A stretch of DNA of 64,000 bases from Paragemmobacter ruber (GCF_009908315.1 NZ_JAAATW010000001.1:1054001-1118000), one strand, 5' to 3'; shown: positions 7,534-17,397, counted from the stretch's first letter. A program made the numbers and translations. Notes: generated from the letters alone by a model not told the origin.

Positions 7534-9276
7534 GTGGCATCGCTCATGGGGCATTACGCCCGTTTGCTTTCATTCGTTTTCGTCGCGGCCCTTCTGGCGC
7601 TTGTGTCCGCATCACCGCTGCGCGCCGCCCCCTATGCCGCGATCGTGATCGACGCCCGCAGCGGCGAGGTGCTTTATGCCGAAAACGCCGACACGCGCCT
7701 GCACCCCGCCTCTCTCACCAAGATGATGACGCTCTACATCGCGTTCGAGGAAATCCAGCGCGGCAATATCTCGCTCGACACGATGGTGACCATCTCCAAG
7801 CACGCCGCCGCACAGCCGCCCTCGCGGCTCGGCCTGCGCGCCGGGCAGAAAGTGTCGCTGCGCAACCTGATCCGCGCCGCCGCGATCAAATCCGCCAATG
7901 ATGCCGCCGCCGCCATCGGTGATGCCATCGCGGGCAACGAGGCCGATTTCGCCCGCCGCATGACCCGCACCGCCAAGGCGCTGGGGATGTCGAACACCAC
8001 CTTCAAGAACGCCCACGGCCTCACCGCCTCGGGGCATCTCTCCACCGCCCGCGACATGACGATCCTCGGGCGGCACCTGTTCTATGACTTCCCGCAATAC
8101 TACAACCTGTTCTCCCGCCGCTCCGCCGATGCGGGGCTGGCCACGGTGAACAACACCAACCGCCGCTTCCTCGATGCCTATGAAGGCGCCGACGGCATCA
8201 AGACCGGCTTCACCAATGCCGCGGGCTTCAACCTTACCGCCTCCGCCGAACGCGGCGGCAAGCGGCTGATCGCCACCGTCTTCGGTGGCAAATCCACCGC
8301 CGACCGCAACGCCCGCATGATGAAACTGCTCGACATGGGCTTCGGCAAGGCCCCGCGCAACGCGCCGGTGAACCCGCCCGCCCCGCCCAGCTATCAGGGC
8401 GGCGACGAAATGCTGGTCGCCGATGCCGATCTGCCGGAAACCGCCGATGGCGCGGGCAAGACGGTGCGCGTCTCGATGAACGTCACCACCTCGCCCCGGC
8501 CGCTGGCCCGCCCCGGCGCCGCTGCGCCCGAACCGCCCGCCGAAACCGTCGTCGCCACGGCCGAGGCGGTGGATGCCATGCAATCGGGCATCGAAGGCGC
8601 GCTCGCTGCCGCGCTGGCCCCAGAAGACAGCCTCGAATCGCAGGCCGCCGAACTCGCACAGGCCGCCGCACCCGCCGCGACCCTCGCCGTGGATGATGTG
8701 GAACTTGCCTCCGCCGGCACCACCGCGACCGATGCCCTGCCCGATGCCGATACGCTGGCCGCCGCCGTCGCCGCCCTGCCCGATGTGCCGCCGCAGGCCC
8801 GCCCCGGAACGGAACCGGGAACCGACGCCGAAACCGACGCCCTCGCCGCCGCCACCCTGCCCGAGGCCACGCCCACAGAGGCCGAACCCGAAATCATCCC
8901 CTTCCAGGTCGTCTCTGCCGCAGGCGTGGCCGTCTCGCCCCGCCCGCAGACGCGCAACGCCCCGATCTTCGACGATGTCGCCACCCCCGAAGCCACGGCC
9001 GCGGCCGAGCCCGAGGTGATCCTCTCCGTCTCCACCTCCGGCGAACGGCACTGGGGCGTGAACCTCGGCCGCTACGGTTCCAGCTACGAGGCCGAACGCG
9101 CCCTGCTCCGTCTGCAACTGGTGGAAACCGCCACGCTGAACGGGTCGCTCCGCAAGGTCATGCCGCGCAGCGGCGGGTTTGACGCCACTTTCGTGGGGCT
9201 GACACAGGATCAGGCCGATCTCGCCTGCCGCCGCTTTCAGGCCCGCGCGATCCAGTGCTTCACGATGGGGCCGTAA
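7534..9276 (+). CDS. D-alanyl-D-alanine carboxypeptidase with SPOR domain
   Basis: Penicillin-binding protein of the DacA/DacC type, about 580 residues, acting on peptidoglycan in the periplasm. A GTG with AGGA 9 bases upstream is the likely start, followed by a Sec signal (LLSFVFVAALLALVSASPLRA). The active-site triad is complete: SLTK, SAN (IKSANDAA) and KTG (GIKTGFTN). A very Ala/Pro/Glu-rich linker of about 220 residues joins the peptidase to a C-terminal SPOR domain (HWGVNLGRYGSSYEAERALL...IQCFTMGP), which binds denuded septal glycan. The enzyme is therefore probably recruited to the division site. The C-terminal amphipathic anchor of DacA is replaced by SPOR. Confidence 0.92.
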   Translation: MASLMGHYARLLSFVFVAALLALVSASPLRAAPYAAIVIDARSGEVLYAENADTRLHPASLTKMMTLYIAFEEIQRGNISLDTMVTISKHAAAQPPSRLGLRAGQKVSLRNLIRAAAIKSANDAAAAIGDAIAGNEADFARRMTRTAKALGMSNTTFKNAHGLTASGHLSTARDMTILGRHLFYDFPQYYNLFSRRSADAGLATVNNTNRRFLDAYEGADGIKTGFTNAAGFNLTASAERGGKRLIATVFGGKSTADRNARMMKLLDMGFGKAPRNAPVNPPAPPSYQGGDEMLVADADLPETADGAGKTVRVSMNVTTSPRPLARPGAAAPEPPAETVVATAEAVDAMQSGIEGALAAALAPEDSLESQAAELAQAAAPAATLAVDDVELASAGTTATDALPDADTLAAAVAALPDVPPQARPGTEPGTDAETDALAAATLPEATPTEAEPEIIPFQVVSAAGVAVSPRPQTRNAPIFDDVATPEATAAAEPEVILSVSTSGERHWGVNLGRYGSSYEAERALLRLQLVETATLNGSLRKVMPRSGGFDATFVGLTQDQADLACRRFQARAIQCFTMGP

Positions 9277-9328
9277 CGGCCCCGCCTTCCCCGCTTCATG
9301 CCGCCGCCGCGCATCCCGCAGGGATGCC

Positions 9329-9349
9329 CGTTTTCTGCGTAAGAAAACG
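9329..9349. repeat. Inverted repeat CGTTTTCT...AGAAAACG
   Basis: An 8-bp perfect stem around GCGTA, just after the carboxypeptidase stop codon and before the stop of ccoS on the other strand. Its centre TGCGTAA resembles the TGCGTCA centre of the next repeat. It may contribute to bidirectional termination. Confidence 0.6.
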
Positions 9350-9351
9350 AC

Positions 9352-9374
9352 GCGGAACTTGCGTCAAGTTCCGC
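9352..9374. repeat. Palindrome with TGCGTCA core
   Basis: GCGGAACTTG-cgt-CAAGTTCCGC, a perfect 10-3-10 inverted repeat ending 5 bases before the ccoS stop codon. It is the exact form of the imperfect copy at 6057. Confidence 0.8.
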
Positions 9375-9379
9375 CCGCC

Positions 9380-9538
9380 TCACGGCTTGGGGTGATCATC
9401 CCATTCCTTGGTCAGGATGCGCTGCGCATCCCCTTCCGGGTCGTCATACTGGCGGTGCCGCATCGTCCAGATGAACGCCACCAGCCCAAGCCCCCCCAGA
9501 AACAGCGATACGGGGATCAACAGGCCCAGAATTTCCAT
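9380..9538 (-). CDS. ccoS: cbb3 oxidase maturation protein CcoS
   Basis: A 52-residue single-span membrane protein, MEILGLLIPVSLFLGGLG..., with one hydrophobic helix near residues 4-24 and a charged tail containing the conserved RQYDDPEGDAQRIL segment. CcoS is needed for insertion of cofactors (haem b and CuB) into the cbb3 catalytic subunit. It is the last gene of ccoGHIS: the ATG lies 10 bases after the ccoI stop. It is short enough to be missed by length-filtered gene callers. Confidence 0.93.
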   Translation of the reverse strand: MEILGLLIPVSLFLGGLGLVAFIWTMRHRQYDDPEGDAQRILTKEWDDHPKP

Positions 9539-9548
9539 CGCGCTCCCC

Positions 9549-11753
9549 TCACTTCAACCGCAGTGCATTCAGCGACACGGTGATCGACGACAGGCTCATC
9601 GCCGCCGCCGCCGCAAGCGGCGTCGCCATCCCCACCAAGGCCAGCGGCACCGCGATCACGTTATAGGCCGCCGAGATCCCGAAATTCTCCACGATCCGGC
9701 GCGATGCCTGACGGCTGATCCGCAGCGCATCGCCGATGGGCGCCATATCCTGCCCCAAAAGCACGATGTCCGATGCCACCCGTGCCGCATCCAGCGCGCT
9801 GGCCGGCGACACCGACACATGCGCCGCCGCCAGCGCCGCCGTGTCGTTCAGCCCGTCACCCACCATCAGCACCCGCCGCCCCGCCTGCGTCCGAGCCTGC
9901 ACATCCGCCGCCTTCTCGGCGGGCAGCACCCCGGCCTTCCATTCCGCAATGCCCAGCCGCGCCGCCATGTCCGCCACCGCACCCTGCGCATCGCCCGACA
10001 GCAGCACCACATGCAACCCCTGCCCGCGCAAACTGGCCACCGCCGCCTCGGCCCCCGGGCGCAGGCTGTCGGCAAAGGTGAAGGCCCGCGCCGCCCCCTC
10101 ACCCGTGCACAGATAGCTCGCCGTCACGGCGCGCGGGTCCGCCCCGCACCACTCGGCCCGCCCCAGCCGCACCCGGCGGCCCTTCCAGACGCCCTCGACA
10201 CCGTAGCCGGGAACCTCGCGCAACGCCTCCACCCGCGCGGGATGAACCCCCGCCGCCCGCGCGCCCGCCACCAAAGCCTGCGCCAAAGGATGCGACGACG
10301 CCGCCGCCAGCGCCGCCGCCACCTCCACCGCCGCGCGGGGATGATCACCCAGATTGGTCACCTCCGGCGCGCCCATGGTCAGCGTCCCGGTCTTGTCGAA
10401 CACGACCGTATCCACCTCGGCCAGCCGCTCCAGCGCCGTGCCATGCTTGATGAGCAGCCCCTTGCGGAACAGCCGCCCGCTCGCCGCCGTCACCACCGCA
10501 GGCACCGCCAACCCCAGCGCACAGGGGCAGGTGATGATCAGAACCGCGGCCGAGATATTGACCGCATATCGAAGATCGCCCCCCGTCCTCCACATCCAGA
10601 AGCCAAAGGCGCTGAACGACAGGATATGCACCAGCGGCGAATAAAGCCGCGCCGCCCGCTCGGCGAGGCTGGTGTACCGCGTGCGCGCGCTTTCCGCGAC
10701 CGCCACCAGATCGGCCATCCGGTGCAGGCTGGACTCCCGCCCCGCCGCCGTCACCCGCACCACCAGCGGCCCGGTCAGGTTCCCCTCCCCTGCGGATACC
10801 ACTGCCCCCGGCCCGGCAAAGATGGGCAGGCTTTCCCCGGTCAGCAGCGACCGGTCCACCTCTGACTGCCCCTCCACCACCACACCATCCACCGGCATCC
10901 GCCCGCCCGGGCGCACGCGCACCAGATCGCCCGCCACCACCTCCGCCAAGGGCAGCACCACCTCGGCCCCATCGCGCAGCACGGTCGCGCGCGGCACCTC
11001 CAGCGCAGCCAGAACCGAAGCCGCCGACCGCGCCACCGCCCGCGTGCGGTGGTCCAGATAGCGCCCGGCCAGCAGAAAGAAGGCCAGCATCACAGCGGCA
11101 TCGAAATAGGCGTGATGGCCGCTGTTCCATGTCTCGAACAGCGAAATCCCCGATGCCAGGATCAGCGCCAGGCTGATCGGCACATCCATCCCCAGCCGCC
11201 CCACCCGCAAACTCGCCCATGCGCTGCGAAAGAACGGCTGCCCCGCGAACACCACCGTGGGCAGCGCAATGGCGGCGGAAATCCAGTGGAACAGATCCCG
11301 CGTCGCCTCCCCCGCGCCCGACCAGACGGCGACCGACAACAGCATGACATTCATCATGCTGAACCCCGCCACCCCCAGCCGCATCAGCAGGTCGCGCCCC
11401 TGCCGGTCCGTCTCGGTCGCGCTCAAGAGACCGGGGTCCAGCTCATGCGCCTCATACCCCACCGCCTGCAGCGCGGTGATCAGCGGCGCGGCGGTCACCT
11501 CCGGCGCGGCATCGACCGATGCCCGCCGCAGCGTCAGGTTCACCCGCGCCGACCGCACCCCCGGCACGGCGGCCAGCGCCTGCTCCACCGTCGCGATACA
11601 GGCCGCGCAATGCGCGCCGGGCAAGGACAGCATCAGCCCCGCGCCCTGCGCCCCGGCGGCGCGGGCGGCGATGTCCCCGGCATCCGGGGCCGCCACGCAG
11701 GCCGGGCAGGCCGCCAGCTGCGCATGTTCGGGGATAGGGGCAGACAGCGTCAT
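9549..11753 (-). CDS. ccoI: Copper P1B-type ATPase for cbb3 assembly
   Basis: Inner-membrane copper-exporting ATPase of 734 residues. It supplies copper to the CuB site of the cbb3 oxidase. The N-terminus has a CPAC pair and an HMA domain with GAHCAAC. The transmembrane CPC metal site reads [13 protein letters not shown]; the phosphorylation loop is [10 protein letters not shown]; the nucleotide-binding HP dipeptide is SSHPLAQAL; the hinge is [11 protein letters not shown]. Slow copper export by this CtpA/FixI type supports cuproenzyme assembly rather than resistance. The gene lies in the order ccoG-ccoH-ccoI-ccoS, 3 bases after ccoH. Confidence 0.95.
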   Translation of the reverse strand: MTLSAPIPEHAQLAACPACVAAPDAGDIAARAAGAQGAGLMLSLPGAHCAACIATVEQALAAVPGVRSARVNLTLRRASVDAAPEVTAAPLITALQAVGYEAHELDPGLLSATETDRQGRDLLMRLGVAGFSMMNVMLLSVAVWSGAGEATRDLFHWISAAIALPTVVFAGQPFFRSAWASLRVGRLGMDVPISLALILASGISLFETWNSGHHAYFDAAVMLAFFLLAGRYLDHRTRAVARSAASVLAALEVPRATVLRDGAEVVLPLAEVVAGDLVRVRPGGRMPVDGVVVEGQSEVDRSLLTGESLPIFAGPGAVVSAGEGNLTGPLVVRVTAAGRESSLHRMADLVAVAESARTRYTSLAERAARLYSPLVHILSFSAFGFWMWRTGGDLRYAVNISAAVLIITCPCALGLAVPAVVTAASGRLFRKGLLIKHGTALERLAEVDTVVFDKTGTLTMGAPEVTNLGDHPRAAVEVAAALAAASSHPLAQALVAGARAAGVHPARVEALREVPGYGVEGVWKGRRVRLGRAEWCGADPRAVTASYLCTGEGAARAFTFADSLRPGAEAAVASLRGQGLHVVLLSGDAQGAVADMAARLGIAEWKAGVLPAEKAADVQARTQAGRRVLMVGDGLNDTAALAAAHVSVSPASALDAARVASDIVLLGQDMAPIGDALRISRQASRRIVENFGISAAYNVIAVPLALVGMATPLAAAAAMSLSSITVSLNALRLK

Positions 11754-11756
11754 GGA

Positions 11757-12221
11757 CTAACCCTGATCTGCATCGCTGATGAACAGTTCCAGCCGCTGGC
11801 GGAACGGCGTTCCATCCTGTGCCTCGGCCTCCACCAACACCATCCACTTGCCCCGCGCCAGCGCCAGATCGGCCTTCCAGACCCCGCCCACGCGCACCAG
11901 CGCGGGCCGCACATCCTGCCCGGTCTCCGTGGTCCGACCCACCAGCACCTCGAAGGACCGCGCCTCCGCCGGCAACCCTTGGGCATCCGTCACGGCCAGC
12001 GTCAGGCGACCCTCGTCATAGGCAGGCGCCACCCGCCAGCCCAGCGCCTCCTGTGCGCGGCGGTCCGCGTCAAAGCTCTGGCTCGCCACATAACCATTCG
12101 CCACCTCCAGCCCCGGAAATGTGGAAATCGCCTGCCAGGCCATCACCAGATTCACCGCGATGATCACGCCAAAGGCCCCCACCGCAATCCCCAGCACATG
12201 CCGCCCCGTCAGTTCGGCCAT
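11757..12221 (-). CDS. ccoH: cbb3 oxidase assembly protein CcoH (FixH)
   Basis: A 154-residue membrane protein with one N-terminal helix (VLGIAVGAFGVIIAVNLVMAW) and a periplasmic FixH domain. The domain contains NGYVASQSFD near residue 42 and ending with RLELFISDADQ. CcoH associates with the oxidase during assembly. The ATG follows the ccoG stop by one base (TGAgATG), so translation is probably coupled. The frame is open 59 codons upstream, but that part lies wholly inside ccoG and is unlike FixH. Confidence 0.92.
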   Translation of the reverse strand: MAELTGRHVLGIAVGAFGVIIAVNLVMAWQAISTFPGLEVANGYVASQSFDADRRAQEALGWRVAPAYDEGRLTLAVTDAQGLPAEARSFEVLVGRTTETGQDVRPALVRVGGVWKADLALARGKWMVLVEAEAQDGTPFRQRLELFISDADQG

Positions 12222-12222
12222 C

Positions 12223-13653
12223 TCACTGCCCCTTCCCGTTGAAGACCGTGTCATGATGCACCCGCGCCGTGCTGCCCGTATCGGCCACCCACAGGCGCAG
12301 CTCTGTCCGGTCCGCCACCGCCGCCGCCGATCCCGGCGCCGCCTCGACATAGACCCGCTGCTGCAGCGTCTCGTTCGCCGGCACCCGCACCAGCGCATCC
12401 GCGCTGCCCTCCAGCCGCAGCACCAGCCCCGCCTCCGAGGTCACCGAAATCGAATAGGTCTCGTCGCTGCCCGATTTGTTGCGCAGCCGGATGTCATAGG
12501 TGTTGCGGATCGTGCCATCCGACAGCGTCACAAAGGTCGGGTTGCGCACCGGCGATACGTTCACGTCGATCTCGGATCGCAGGAACAGCGCCACCACCAG
12601 CCCGATCCCCACCCCGGCCCAAAGCACGGTGTAAAGCACCGTCCGCAGCCGGAACACATGGCTCCAGACCGATTTCGGCGTCTGGCCTGCGCGTTCGCGC
12701 ACCTCATCGGTCAGCGCCATATAGCCGATCAGATCGCGCGGCTTGCCGATCCTGTCCATCGTGTCGTTGCAGGCGTCGATGCACAGCCCGCAGGTGATGC
12801 AGGCCAGTTGCTGGCCATTGCGGATATCGATCCCCATCGGGCAGACGTTCACGCAGGCCATGCAGTCGATGCAATCGCCCTGCCCCTCCGCAACCTCACC
12901 CTGATGCAGCTTGCCGCGCGGCTCGCCCCGCCAGTCGCGATAGGCGATGGTCAGCGTGTCCTCGTCCATCATGGCGGCCTGGATGCGCGGCCAGGGACAG
13001 GCGTAGATGCAGATCTGCTCCCGCGCGAACCCGCCAAAGGCAAAGGTCGTCAGCGTCAGGATCAGCATCGTCAGATAGGCAACCGGGTGGGCCGTGCCCT
13101 GCACCAGATCGGCGGCCAGCGTCGGCGCATCGGTGAAATAGAAGATCCACGCCCCGCCCGTCGCCAACCCGATCAACAGCCACAGCGTCCATTTCAGCGC
13201 GCGCTTGCGGATCTTCTCGCCATCCCAGCCCTGCCGGTGCAGACGGATGCGCGCGTTGCGATCCCCCTCCACCCAGCGTTCGACCAGGATGTAAAGGTCG
13301 GTCCACACCGTCTGCGGGCAGGCATAGCCACACCACACCCGCCCCGCCGCGCTGGTGAACAGAAACAGCCCGAGCCCCGCCATGATCAGCAACCCCGCCA
13401 CGAAGTAAAACTCGTGCGGCCAGATCTCGATCGTGAAGAAGAAGAACCGCCGGTTCGCCAGATCCACCAGCACCGCCTGATCGGGCAGGTTCGGCCCTCG
13501 GTCCCAGCGGATCCACGGCGTGAGGTAATAGATCCCCAGCGTCACCGCCATGATCCACCATTTCATCGTGCGGAACGCGCCTTTCACCCGGCGCGGAAAG
13601 ATCGGCTCGCGCGCGGTGTACAGGCTGGTGGGCTCGGCATCAGGGCTGGTCAC
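12223..13653 (-). CDS. ccoG: Cytochrome oxidase accessory ferredoxin-like protein CcoG (RdxB/FixG)
   Basis: Membrane iron-sulfur protein of 476 residues, with several transmembrane helices in the N-terminal half (for example FYFVAGLLIMAGLGLFLF). Two 4Fe-4S motifs lie around residues 265-300: CIDCMACVNVCP and CITCGLCIDAC. An isolated CGYACPQTVW lies near residue 108, and the C-terminus is an Ig-like FixG domain. CcoG is implicated in copper(II) reduction for cbb3 assembly, and RdxB of R. sphaeroides also affects oxygen signalling. First gene of ccoGHIS, 59 bases downstream of an FNR-type box. Confidence 0.95.
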   Translation of the reverse strand: MTSPDAEPTSLYTAREPIFPRRVKGAFRTMKWWIMAVTLGIYYLTPWIRWDRGPNLPDQAVLVDLANRRFFFFTIEIWPHEFYFVAGLLIMAGLGLFLFTSAAGRVWCGYACPQTVWTDLYILVERWVEGDRNARIRLHRQGWDGEKIRKRALKWTLWLLIGLATGGAWIFYFTDAPTLAADLVQGTAHPVAYLTMLILTLTTFAFGGFAREQICIYACPWPRIQAAMMDEDTLTIAYRDWRGEPRGKLHQGEVAEGQGDCIDCMACVNVCPMGIDIRNGQQLACITCGLCIDACNDTMDRIGKPRDLIGYMALTDEVRERAGQTPKSVWSHVFRLRTVLYTVLWAGVGIGLVVALFLRSEIDVNVSPVRNPTFVTLSDGTIRNTYDIRLRNKSGSDETYSISVTSEAGLVLRLEGSADALVRVPANETLQQRVYVEAAPGSAAAVADRTELRLWVADTGSTARVHHDTVFNGKGQ

Positions 13654-13711
13654 GGAAGGCTCCCGGGATTCGGATTGCCGTCAGGTATCGGCCAGCCGGG
13701 CTGGCGGCACC

Positions 13712-13725
13712 TTGACCTGCATCAA
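13712..13725 (-). promoter_or_regulatory. FNR/FnrL box upstream of ccoG
   Basis: TTGACCTGCATCAA matches the FNR consensus TTGAT-N4-ATCAA at 9 of 10 fixed positions. It lies 59 bases before the ccoG start codon, where an FnrL site is expected for ccoGHIS (rdxBHIS). Confidence 0.85.
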
Positions 13726-13774
13726 ACCCGGATCAGACCTGCATCTTTGTCGCAGATCGCCCGGCAGGGCAGCG

Positions 13775-13817
13775 GCGCAGCGCCAAGAATTTCCAAGGGA
13801 AATTCTTGGCGCTGCGC
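13775..13817. repeat. 20-3-20 perfect palindrome
   Basis: Perfect inverted repeat with 20-base arms (GCGCAGCGCCAAGAATTTCC) and the 3-base loop AAG, between the ccoG promoter and the ccoP terminator. The inner AAGAATTTCC is shared with the third palindrome of the stack. Confidence 0.92.
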
Positions 13818-13820
13818 CCT

Positions 13821-13848
13821 CAGAAAACTTTGCCCGCAAAGTTTTCTG
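13821..13848. repeat. 13-2-13 perfect palindrome
   Basis: CAGAAAACTTTGC-cc-GCAAAGTTTTCTG, three bases after the preceding palindrome. No mismatch. Confidence 0.92.
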
Positions 13849-13855
13849 CCCCCCG

Positions 13856-13885
13856 CCCGGAAATTCTTTCCAAAGAATTTCCGGG
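13856..13885. repeat. 14-2-14 perfect palindrome
   Basis: CCCGGAAATTCTTT-cc-AAAGAATTTCCGGG, seven bases after the second palindrome. It shares the GGAAATTCTT/AAGAATTTCC core with the first element of the stack. Confidence 0.92.
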
Positions 13886-13900
13886 CTTGGAACGAAAAGA

Positions 13901-13922
13901 GGCGGGGCCAGTCGGCCCCGCC
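13901..13922 (-). terminator. Terminator of ccoNOQP
   Basis: GGCGGGGCC-agtc-GGCCCCGCC is a perfect 9-bp stem about 29 bases past the ccoP stop. Reading the minus strand, it is followed by TCTTTTCGTTCC, a moderate U-tract, as expected for the end of the ccoNOQP transcript. Confidence 0.75.
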
Positions 13923-13950
13923 CTGTCCCGCACCTGCGGGGGCGTTGTGA

Positions 13951-14832
13951 TCACTCCCCGCCGCCGCGCGAGTGGACCCAGGCCGCGACCGCGCGGATCT
14001 CGTCCTCGGTCAGCCGCCCGGCCCAGGCGGGCATCACCCCAAAGCGCGCATAGACGACCGTTTCCTTGATCTTCTCGCGGCTCCCGCCATACAGCCAGAT
14101 CGCATCGTTCAGCGCGGGCGCACCTTGCGTGGGATCGCCCTCGCCCGCTTCCATATGGCAGCCCGTGCAGTTGTCGGCATAGACCGTGGCCCCCTCTGCT
14201 GCCAGCGCGGCATCATGCGCCTGTCCCGAGATGGCCAGCACATGTTCCACCACCGCGTCGATCTGGGCATCCTCCAGCAAGCCGTCCACGCCGAATTTCG
14301 GCATCTCCGAATAGCGGGCGTCGGGATCGGTCGTGTTGCGGATGCCGTGGGTGATGGTCAGATGGATATCCTCGATCGTCCCGCCCCACAGCCAGTCATC
14401 ATCCAGAAGGCTCGGATAGCCCTTGCCTTCCACCCCCGCCGCGCCCGACCCGTGGCAGGTTGCGCAATTGGTGCGGAACACCGATGCCCCCGCCGGTTCG
14501 GCATAGGCCATCAGCGTCTGGTCCGCGGGGATCGACGCCAGCGGCGCCGCCACAAGCTGCGCCTTGATCCCGGCATTGGCCTCGTCAAAGCGCTGGATCT
14601 CGGCGGCCACATCGGCGCGGGTGCTGGCGCCCAGCACCCCCGGCGTCGCCCCGCTGATCAGCGGCCAGGCCGGATAGGCGATCATGTAGCCCACCGCCCA
14701 GACAATCGTGGCGTAGAAGGTCCAGACCCACCAGCGCGGCATCGGGTTGTTGAATTCCTCGATCCCGTCCCATTCATGCCCCGTCGTCCCGACCGGTTCG
14801 CTGGGCTTTCGCGTCACTTGCTTGGCGCACAT
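13951..14832 (-). CDS. ccoP: cbb3-type cytochrome c oxidase subunit III, dihaem
   Basis: A 293-residue dihaem c subunit anchored by an N-terminal helix ([20 protein letters not shown]). It faces the periplasm, where it takes electrons from cytochrome c2 or the membrane cytochrome. Two haem motifs are present, CATCHGSG near residue 120 and CTGCHMEAG near residue 215. Distal methionines fit the segments YSEMPKFG and GVMPAWAG. The start at MCAKQV is set by a GGGAGG 6 bases upstream. An upstream in-frame ATG would add an arginine-rich stretch and overlap ccoQ. Last structural gene of ccoNOQP. Confidence 0.95.
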   Translation of the reverse strand: MCAKQVTRKPSEPVGTTGHEWDGIEEFNNPMPRWWVWTFYATIVWAVGYMIAYPAWPLISGATPGVLGASTRADVAAEIQRFDEANAGIKAQLVAAPLASIPADQTLMAYAEPAGASVFRTNCATCHGSGAAGVEGKGYPSLLDDDWLWGGTIEDIHLTITHGIRNTTDPDARYSEMPKFGVDGLLEDAQIDAVVEHVLAISGQAHDAALAAEGATVYADNCTGCHMEAGEGDPTQGAPALNDAIWLYGGSREKIKETVVYARFGVMPAWAGRLTEDEIRAVAAWVHSRGGGE

Positions 14833-14833
14833 C

Positions 14834-15040
14834 TCACGCCTCCCTCTCGCTCGGGGCCGGGGCATCGCGCCCCGCGTCGGCCGGTTTCATCTCGTGGCGG
14901 AAGATCGACGCCGCCGCCGCATCATGCAGGGGCCGGCTTCCGGGCCGGAAGGCCCAGACCACCACGCCCAGAAAGATCAGCGTCAGCGCCACCAGCGCCC
15001 AGCTGTCGGCGAACTCTCTCAGAAAGCTGTAGGTTTCCAT
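14834..15040 (-). CDS. ccoQ: cbb3 oxidase subunit CcoQ
   Basis: A 68-residue protein with one transmembrane helix ([18 protein letters not shown]) and the conserved [16 protein letters not shown] segment after it, as in FixQ/CcoQ. The subunit stabilises the assembled oxidase, and in R. sphaeroides it also links the oxidase to oxygen signalling. It lies between ccoO and ccoP, 12 bases after the ccoO stop and 1 base before the ccoP start. Confidence 0.92.
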   Translation of the reverse strand: METYSFLREFADSWALVALTLIFLGVVVWAFRPGSRPLHDAAAASIFRHEMKPADAGRDAPAPSEREA

Positions 15041-15052
15041 GCCCCACCCCCC

Positions 15053-15778
15053 TTACCGGCTCGCATCCGGGGTGAAAGTCGAGAAATCGACCATCGTCCC
15101 CAGCACCTGCAGATAGGCGATCAGCGCATCCATCTCGGTCAGTTGCGGCTGGCCGTCGAAGTTCGACACGTTGGCCTTGGCATAGCGTTCCTGCAGCCCC
15201 GCATAGTCGCTGTTCGGGTCCGCCTGCGCCAGGAAATCGGCCACGGCGTTTTCCATCATGGCGTCGTCATAGGGCACGCCCACCATGCGATGGGTAGCCA
15301 TGATCCCCTCGATATACCGCCCGTCCAGATCGCGGTTCAGCAGATAGCCGTATTTCGGCATCACCGATTCCGGCACCACGCTTTGGGGATCGGTCAGGTG
15401 ATCCACATGCCAGGCGTCGGAATAGCGCCCGCCCACCCGGGCCAAATCCGGCCCCGTGCGCTTTGATCCCCACTGGAACGGATGGTCATACATCGATTCC
15501 GCCGCGAGGCTGTAATGACCGTAGCGCTCCACCTCGTCGCGCATCGGGCGGATCATCTGGCTGTGGCAGACATAACACCCCTCGCGGATATAGATGTCCC
15601 GCCCCGCCAGTTCCAACGGGCTGTAGGGGCGCACGCCTTCGACCTTTTCGATCGTGTTCTCCAGATAGAACAGCGGCACGATCTGCACGATCCCCCCGAT
15701 GGTCACCACCAGAAAGGACAGGACCAGAAGCAGGGTCGCGTGGGTTTCAATCGCCTTGTGCTTGTCAAGAAAAGCCAT
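15053..15778 (-). CDS. ccoO: cbb3-type cytochrome c oxidase subunit II, monohaem
   Basis: A 241-residue membrane-anchored monohaem cytochrome. An N-terminal helix ([20 protein letters not shown]) precedes the haem c motif [11 protein letters not shown] near residue 70. The conserved [11 protein letters not shown] segment carries the distal methionine. It relays electrons from CcoP to the CcoN catalytic core. The start MAFLDKHK is chosen because homology and the Shine-Dalgarno (GGAG) are there. A longer frame overlaps the end of ccoN. Confidence 0.95.
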   Translation of the reverse strand: MAFLDKHKAIETHATLLLVLSFLVVTIGGIVQIVPLFYLENTIEKVEGVRPYSPLELAGRDIYIREGCYVCHSQMIRPMRDEVERYGHYSLAAESMYDHPFQWGSKRTGPDLARVGGRYSDAWHVDHLTDPQSVVPESVMPKYGYLLNRDLDGRYIEGIMATHRMVGVPYDDAMMENAVADFLAQADPNSDYAGLQERYAKANVSNFDGQPQLTEMDALIAYLQVLGTMVDFSTFTPDASR

Positions 15779-15792
15779 CTCTCCTGCCCCCC

Positions 15793-17397
15793 TCACTCGG
15801 CCGGAACAAAATTGTTGGCATTGACGGGCGCCTTGGCGGGCTGCGCGCGCACCGTCATCCAAAGGTTGTAGGCCATGATCAGCGCCCCCAGGAGGTACAT
15901 CCCCCCGCCCAGGCCGCGCACCACATACATCGGGAATTTCGCGGCCACCGTGTCGGCAAAGGCGTTCACAAGGAACCCGTTCGCATCCACCTCACGCCAC
16001 ATCAGCCCTTCCATGATGCCGGTCACCCACATCGACGACGCGTAAAGAACGATCCCGATCGTCGCCAACCAGAAATGCCAGCTCACCAGCTTCAGGCTAT
16101 ACAGCCGCTCGCGGTTCCACAGCCGCGGCGTCAGGAAGTACAGCGCCCCGAAGGTGATCATCCCGTTCCAGCCCAGCGCGCCGGAATGGACATGGCCGAT
16201 GGTCCAGTCCGTGTAATGGGACAGGGAATTCACGGCCTTGATGCTCATCATCGGGCCTTCGAAGGTGGACATGCCGTAGAAGCCCACCGACACCACCATC
16301 ATCCGGATGATCGGATCGGTGCGCAGCTTGTCCCATGCGCCCGACAGCGTCATCAGCCCGTTGATCATGCCGCCCCAGCTTGGCATCCACAGCATGATCG
16401 AAAAGGTCATGCCCAGCGTCGATGCCCAATCCGGCAGCGCGGTATAGTGCAGGTGGTGCGGACCCGCCCAGATATACAGAAAGATCAGCGCCCAGAAGTG
16501 GATGATCGACAGCTTGTAGGAATAGACCGGCCGCTCGGCCTGTTTGGGGATGAAGTAGTACATCATCCCCAGGAACCCGGCGGTCAGGAAGAAGCCCACC
16601 GCGTTATGGCCGTACCACCACTGGATCATCGCATCCTGCACGCCCGCCGTGACCTGCACGGATTGCGACGAAAAGATGGACACCGGGATCGCAAGGTTGT
16701 TGCCCACATGCAGCATCGCAATCGTCACGATGAAGGCCAGCAGGAACCAGTTCGCCACATAGATATGCGGCTCCTTGCGGTTGATCAGCGTGCCCATGAA
16801 CACCGCAAGGAAGGACAGCCAGACCACCACGATCCACCAGTCGATATACCAGACGGTTTCGGCATATTCCTTGGATTGCGTGCCGCCCAGAACATAGCTC
16901 GTCGCCGCCAGCACGATCATCAACTGCCAGCCCCAGAACACGAACCACGCCAGATTGCCCCCCCAAAGCCGCGCCGCGCTGGTGCGTTGCACGATGTAGA
17001 AAGACGACATGATCAGCGCATTGCCGCCAAAGGCAAAGATCACCGCGCTGGTGTGCAGCGGGCGCAGGCGGCCAAAGTTCAATATGCCCTGCGCCCATTC
17101 AAAGTTCAGCGCCGGAAAGGCCAGCTGAAAGGCGATGAACACACCCACCAGAAAGCCCACCACGCCCCAGAACGTCGTCGCGATCACGCCCGCGCGCACC
17201 ACGTCATCCATGTATTCGTTGGGCCTGGCCCGCTTCGGCTCGCCCATCCTGCGCAGCGTCCACAGGAATGTGCCCCCCGCGGCCAGCATCACCACCAGCG
17301 CATTGACCTGATAGGCCAGATCATGCGCGTAGTTCGTGGCGATGGCGGCAAACAGCGCGATCAGCCCCAGCACGATCAGTTTCGTGTAATCCCACAT
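15793..17397 (-). CDS. ccoN: cbb3-type cytochrome c oxidase subunit I
   Basis: Catalytic haem-copper subunit of 534 residues, with about twelve to fourteen transmembrane helices. It reduces oxygen to water with high affinity and pumps protons across the inner membrane. Recognisable pieces include [19 protein letters not shown] (CuB His), [15 protein letters not shown] (active-site His pair), [14 protein letters not shown] and LVSWHFWLA (haem ligands). The start MWDYTKL is preceded by AAGGGACGC. An upstream frame extension is rejected as non-homologous. Two FNR-type boxes lie 103 and 135 bases upstream in the divergent region shared with the usp gene. Confidence 0.96.
   Translation of the reverse strand: MWDYTKLIVLGLIALFAAIATNYAHDLAYQVNALVVMLAAGGTFLWTLRRMGEPKRARPNEYMDDVVRAGVIATTFWGVVGFLVGVFIAFQLAFPALNFEWAQGILNFGRLRPLHTSAVIFAFGGNALIMSSFYIVQRTSAARLWGGNLAWFVFWGWQLMIVLAATSYVLGGTQSKEYAETVWYIDWWIVVVWLSFLAVFMGTLINRKEPHIYVANWFLLAFIVTIAMLHVGNNLAIPVSIFSSQSVQVTAGVQDAMIQWWYGHNAVGFFLTAGFLGMMYYFIPKQAERPVYSYKLSIIHFWALIFLYIWAGPHHLHYTALPDWASTLGMTFSIMLWMPSWGGMINGLMTLSGAWDKLRTDPIIRMMVVSVGFYGMSTFEGPMMSIKAVNSLSHYTDWTIGHVHSGALGWNGMITFGALYFLTPRLWNRERLYSLKLVSWHFWLATIGIVLYASSMWVTGIMEGLMWREVDANGFLVNAFADTVAAKFPMYVVRGLGGGMYLLGALIMAYNLWMTVRAQPAKAPVNANNFVPAE

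Noticed and set aside
13654-13950. A riboswitch or attenuator in the ccoP-ccoG gap because of its many hairpins
   Set aside because: The hairpins are mismatch-free simple palindromes with tiny loops, without a ligand-type core, and lie upstream of the FNR box relative to ccoG, so outside its likely leader.
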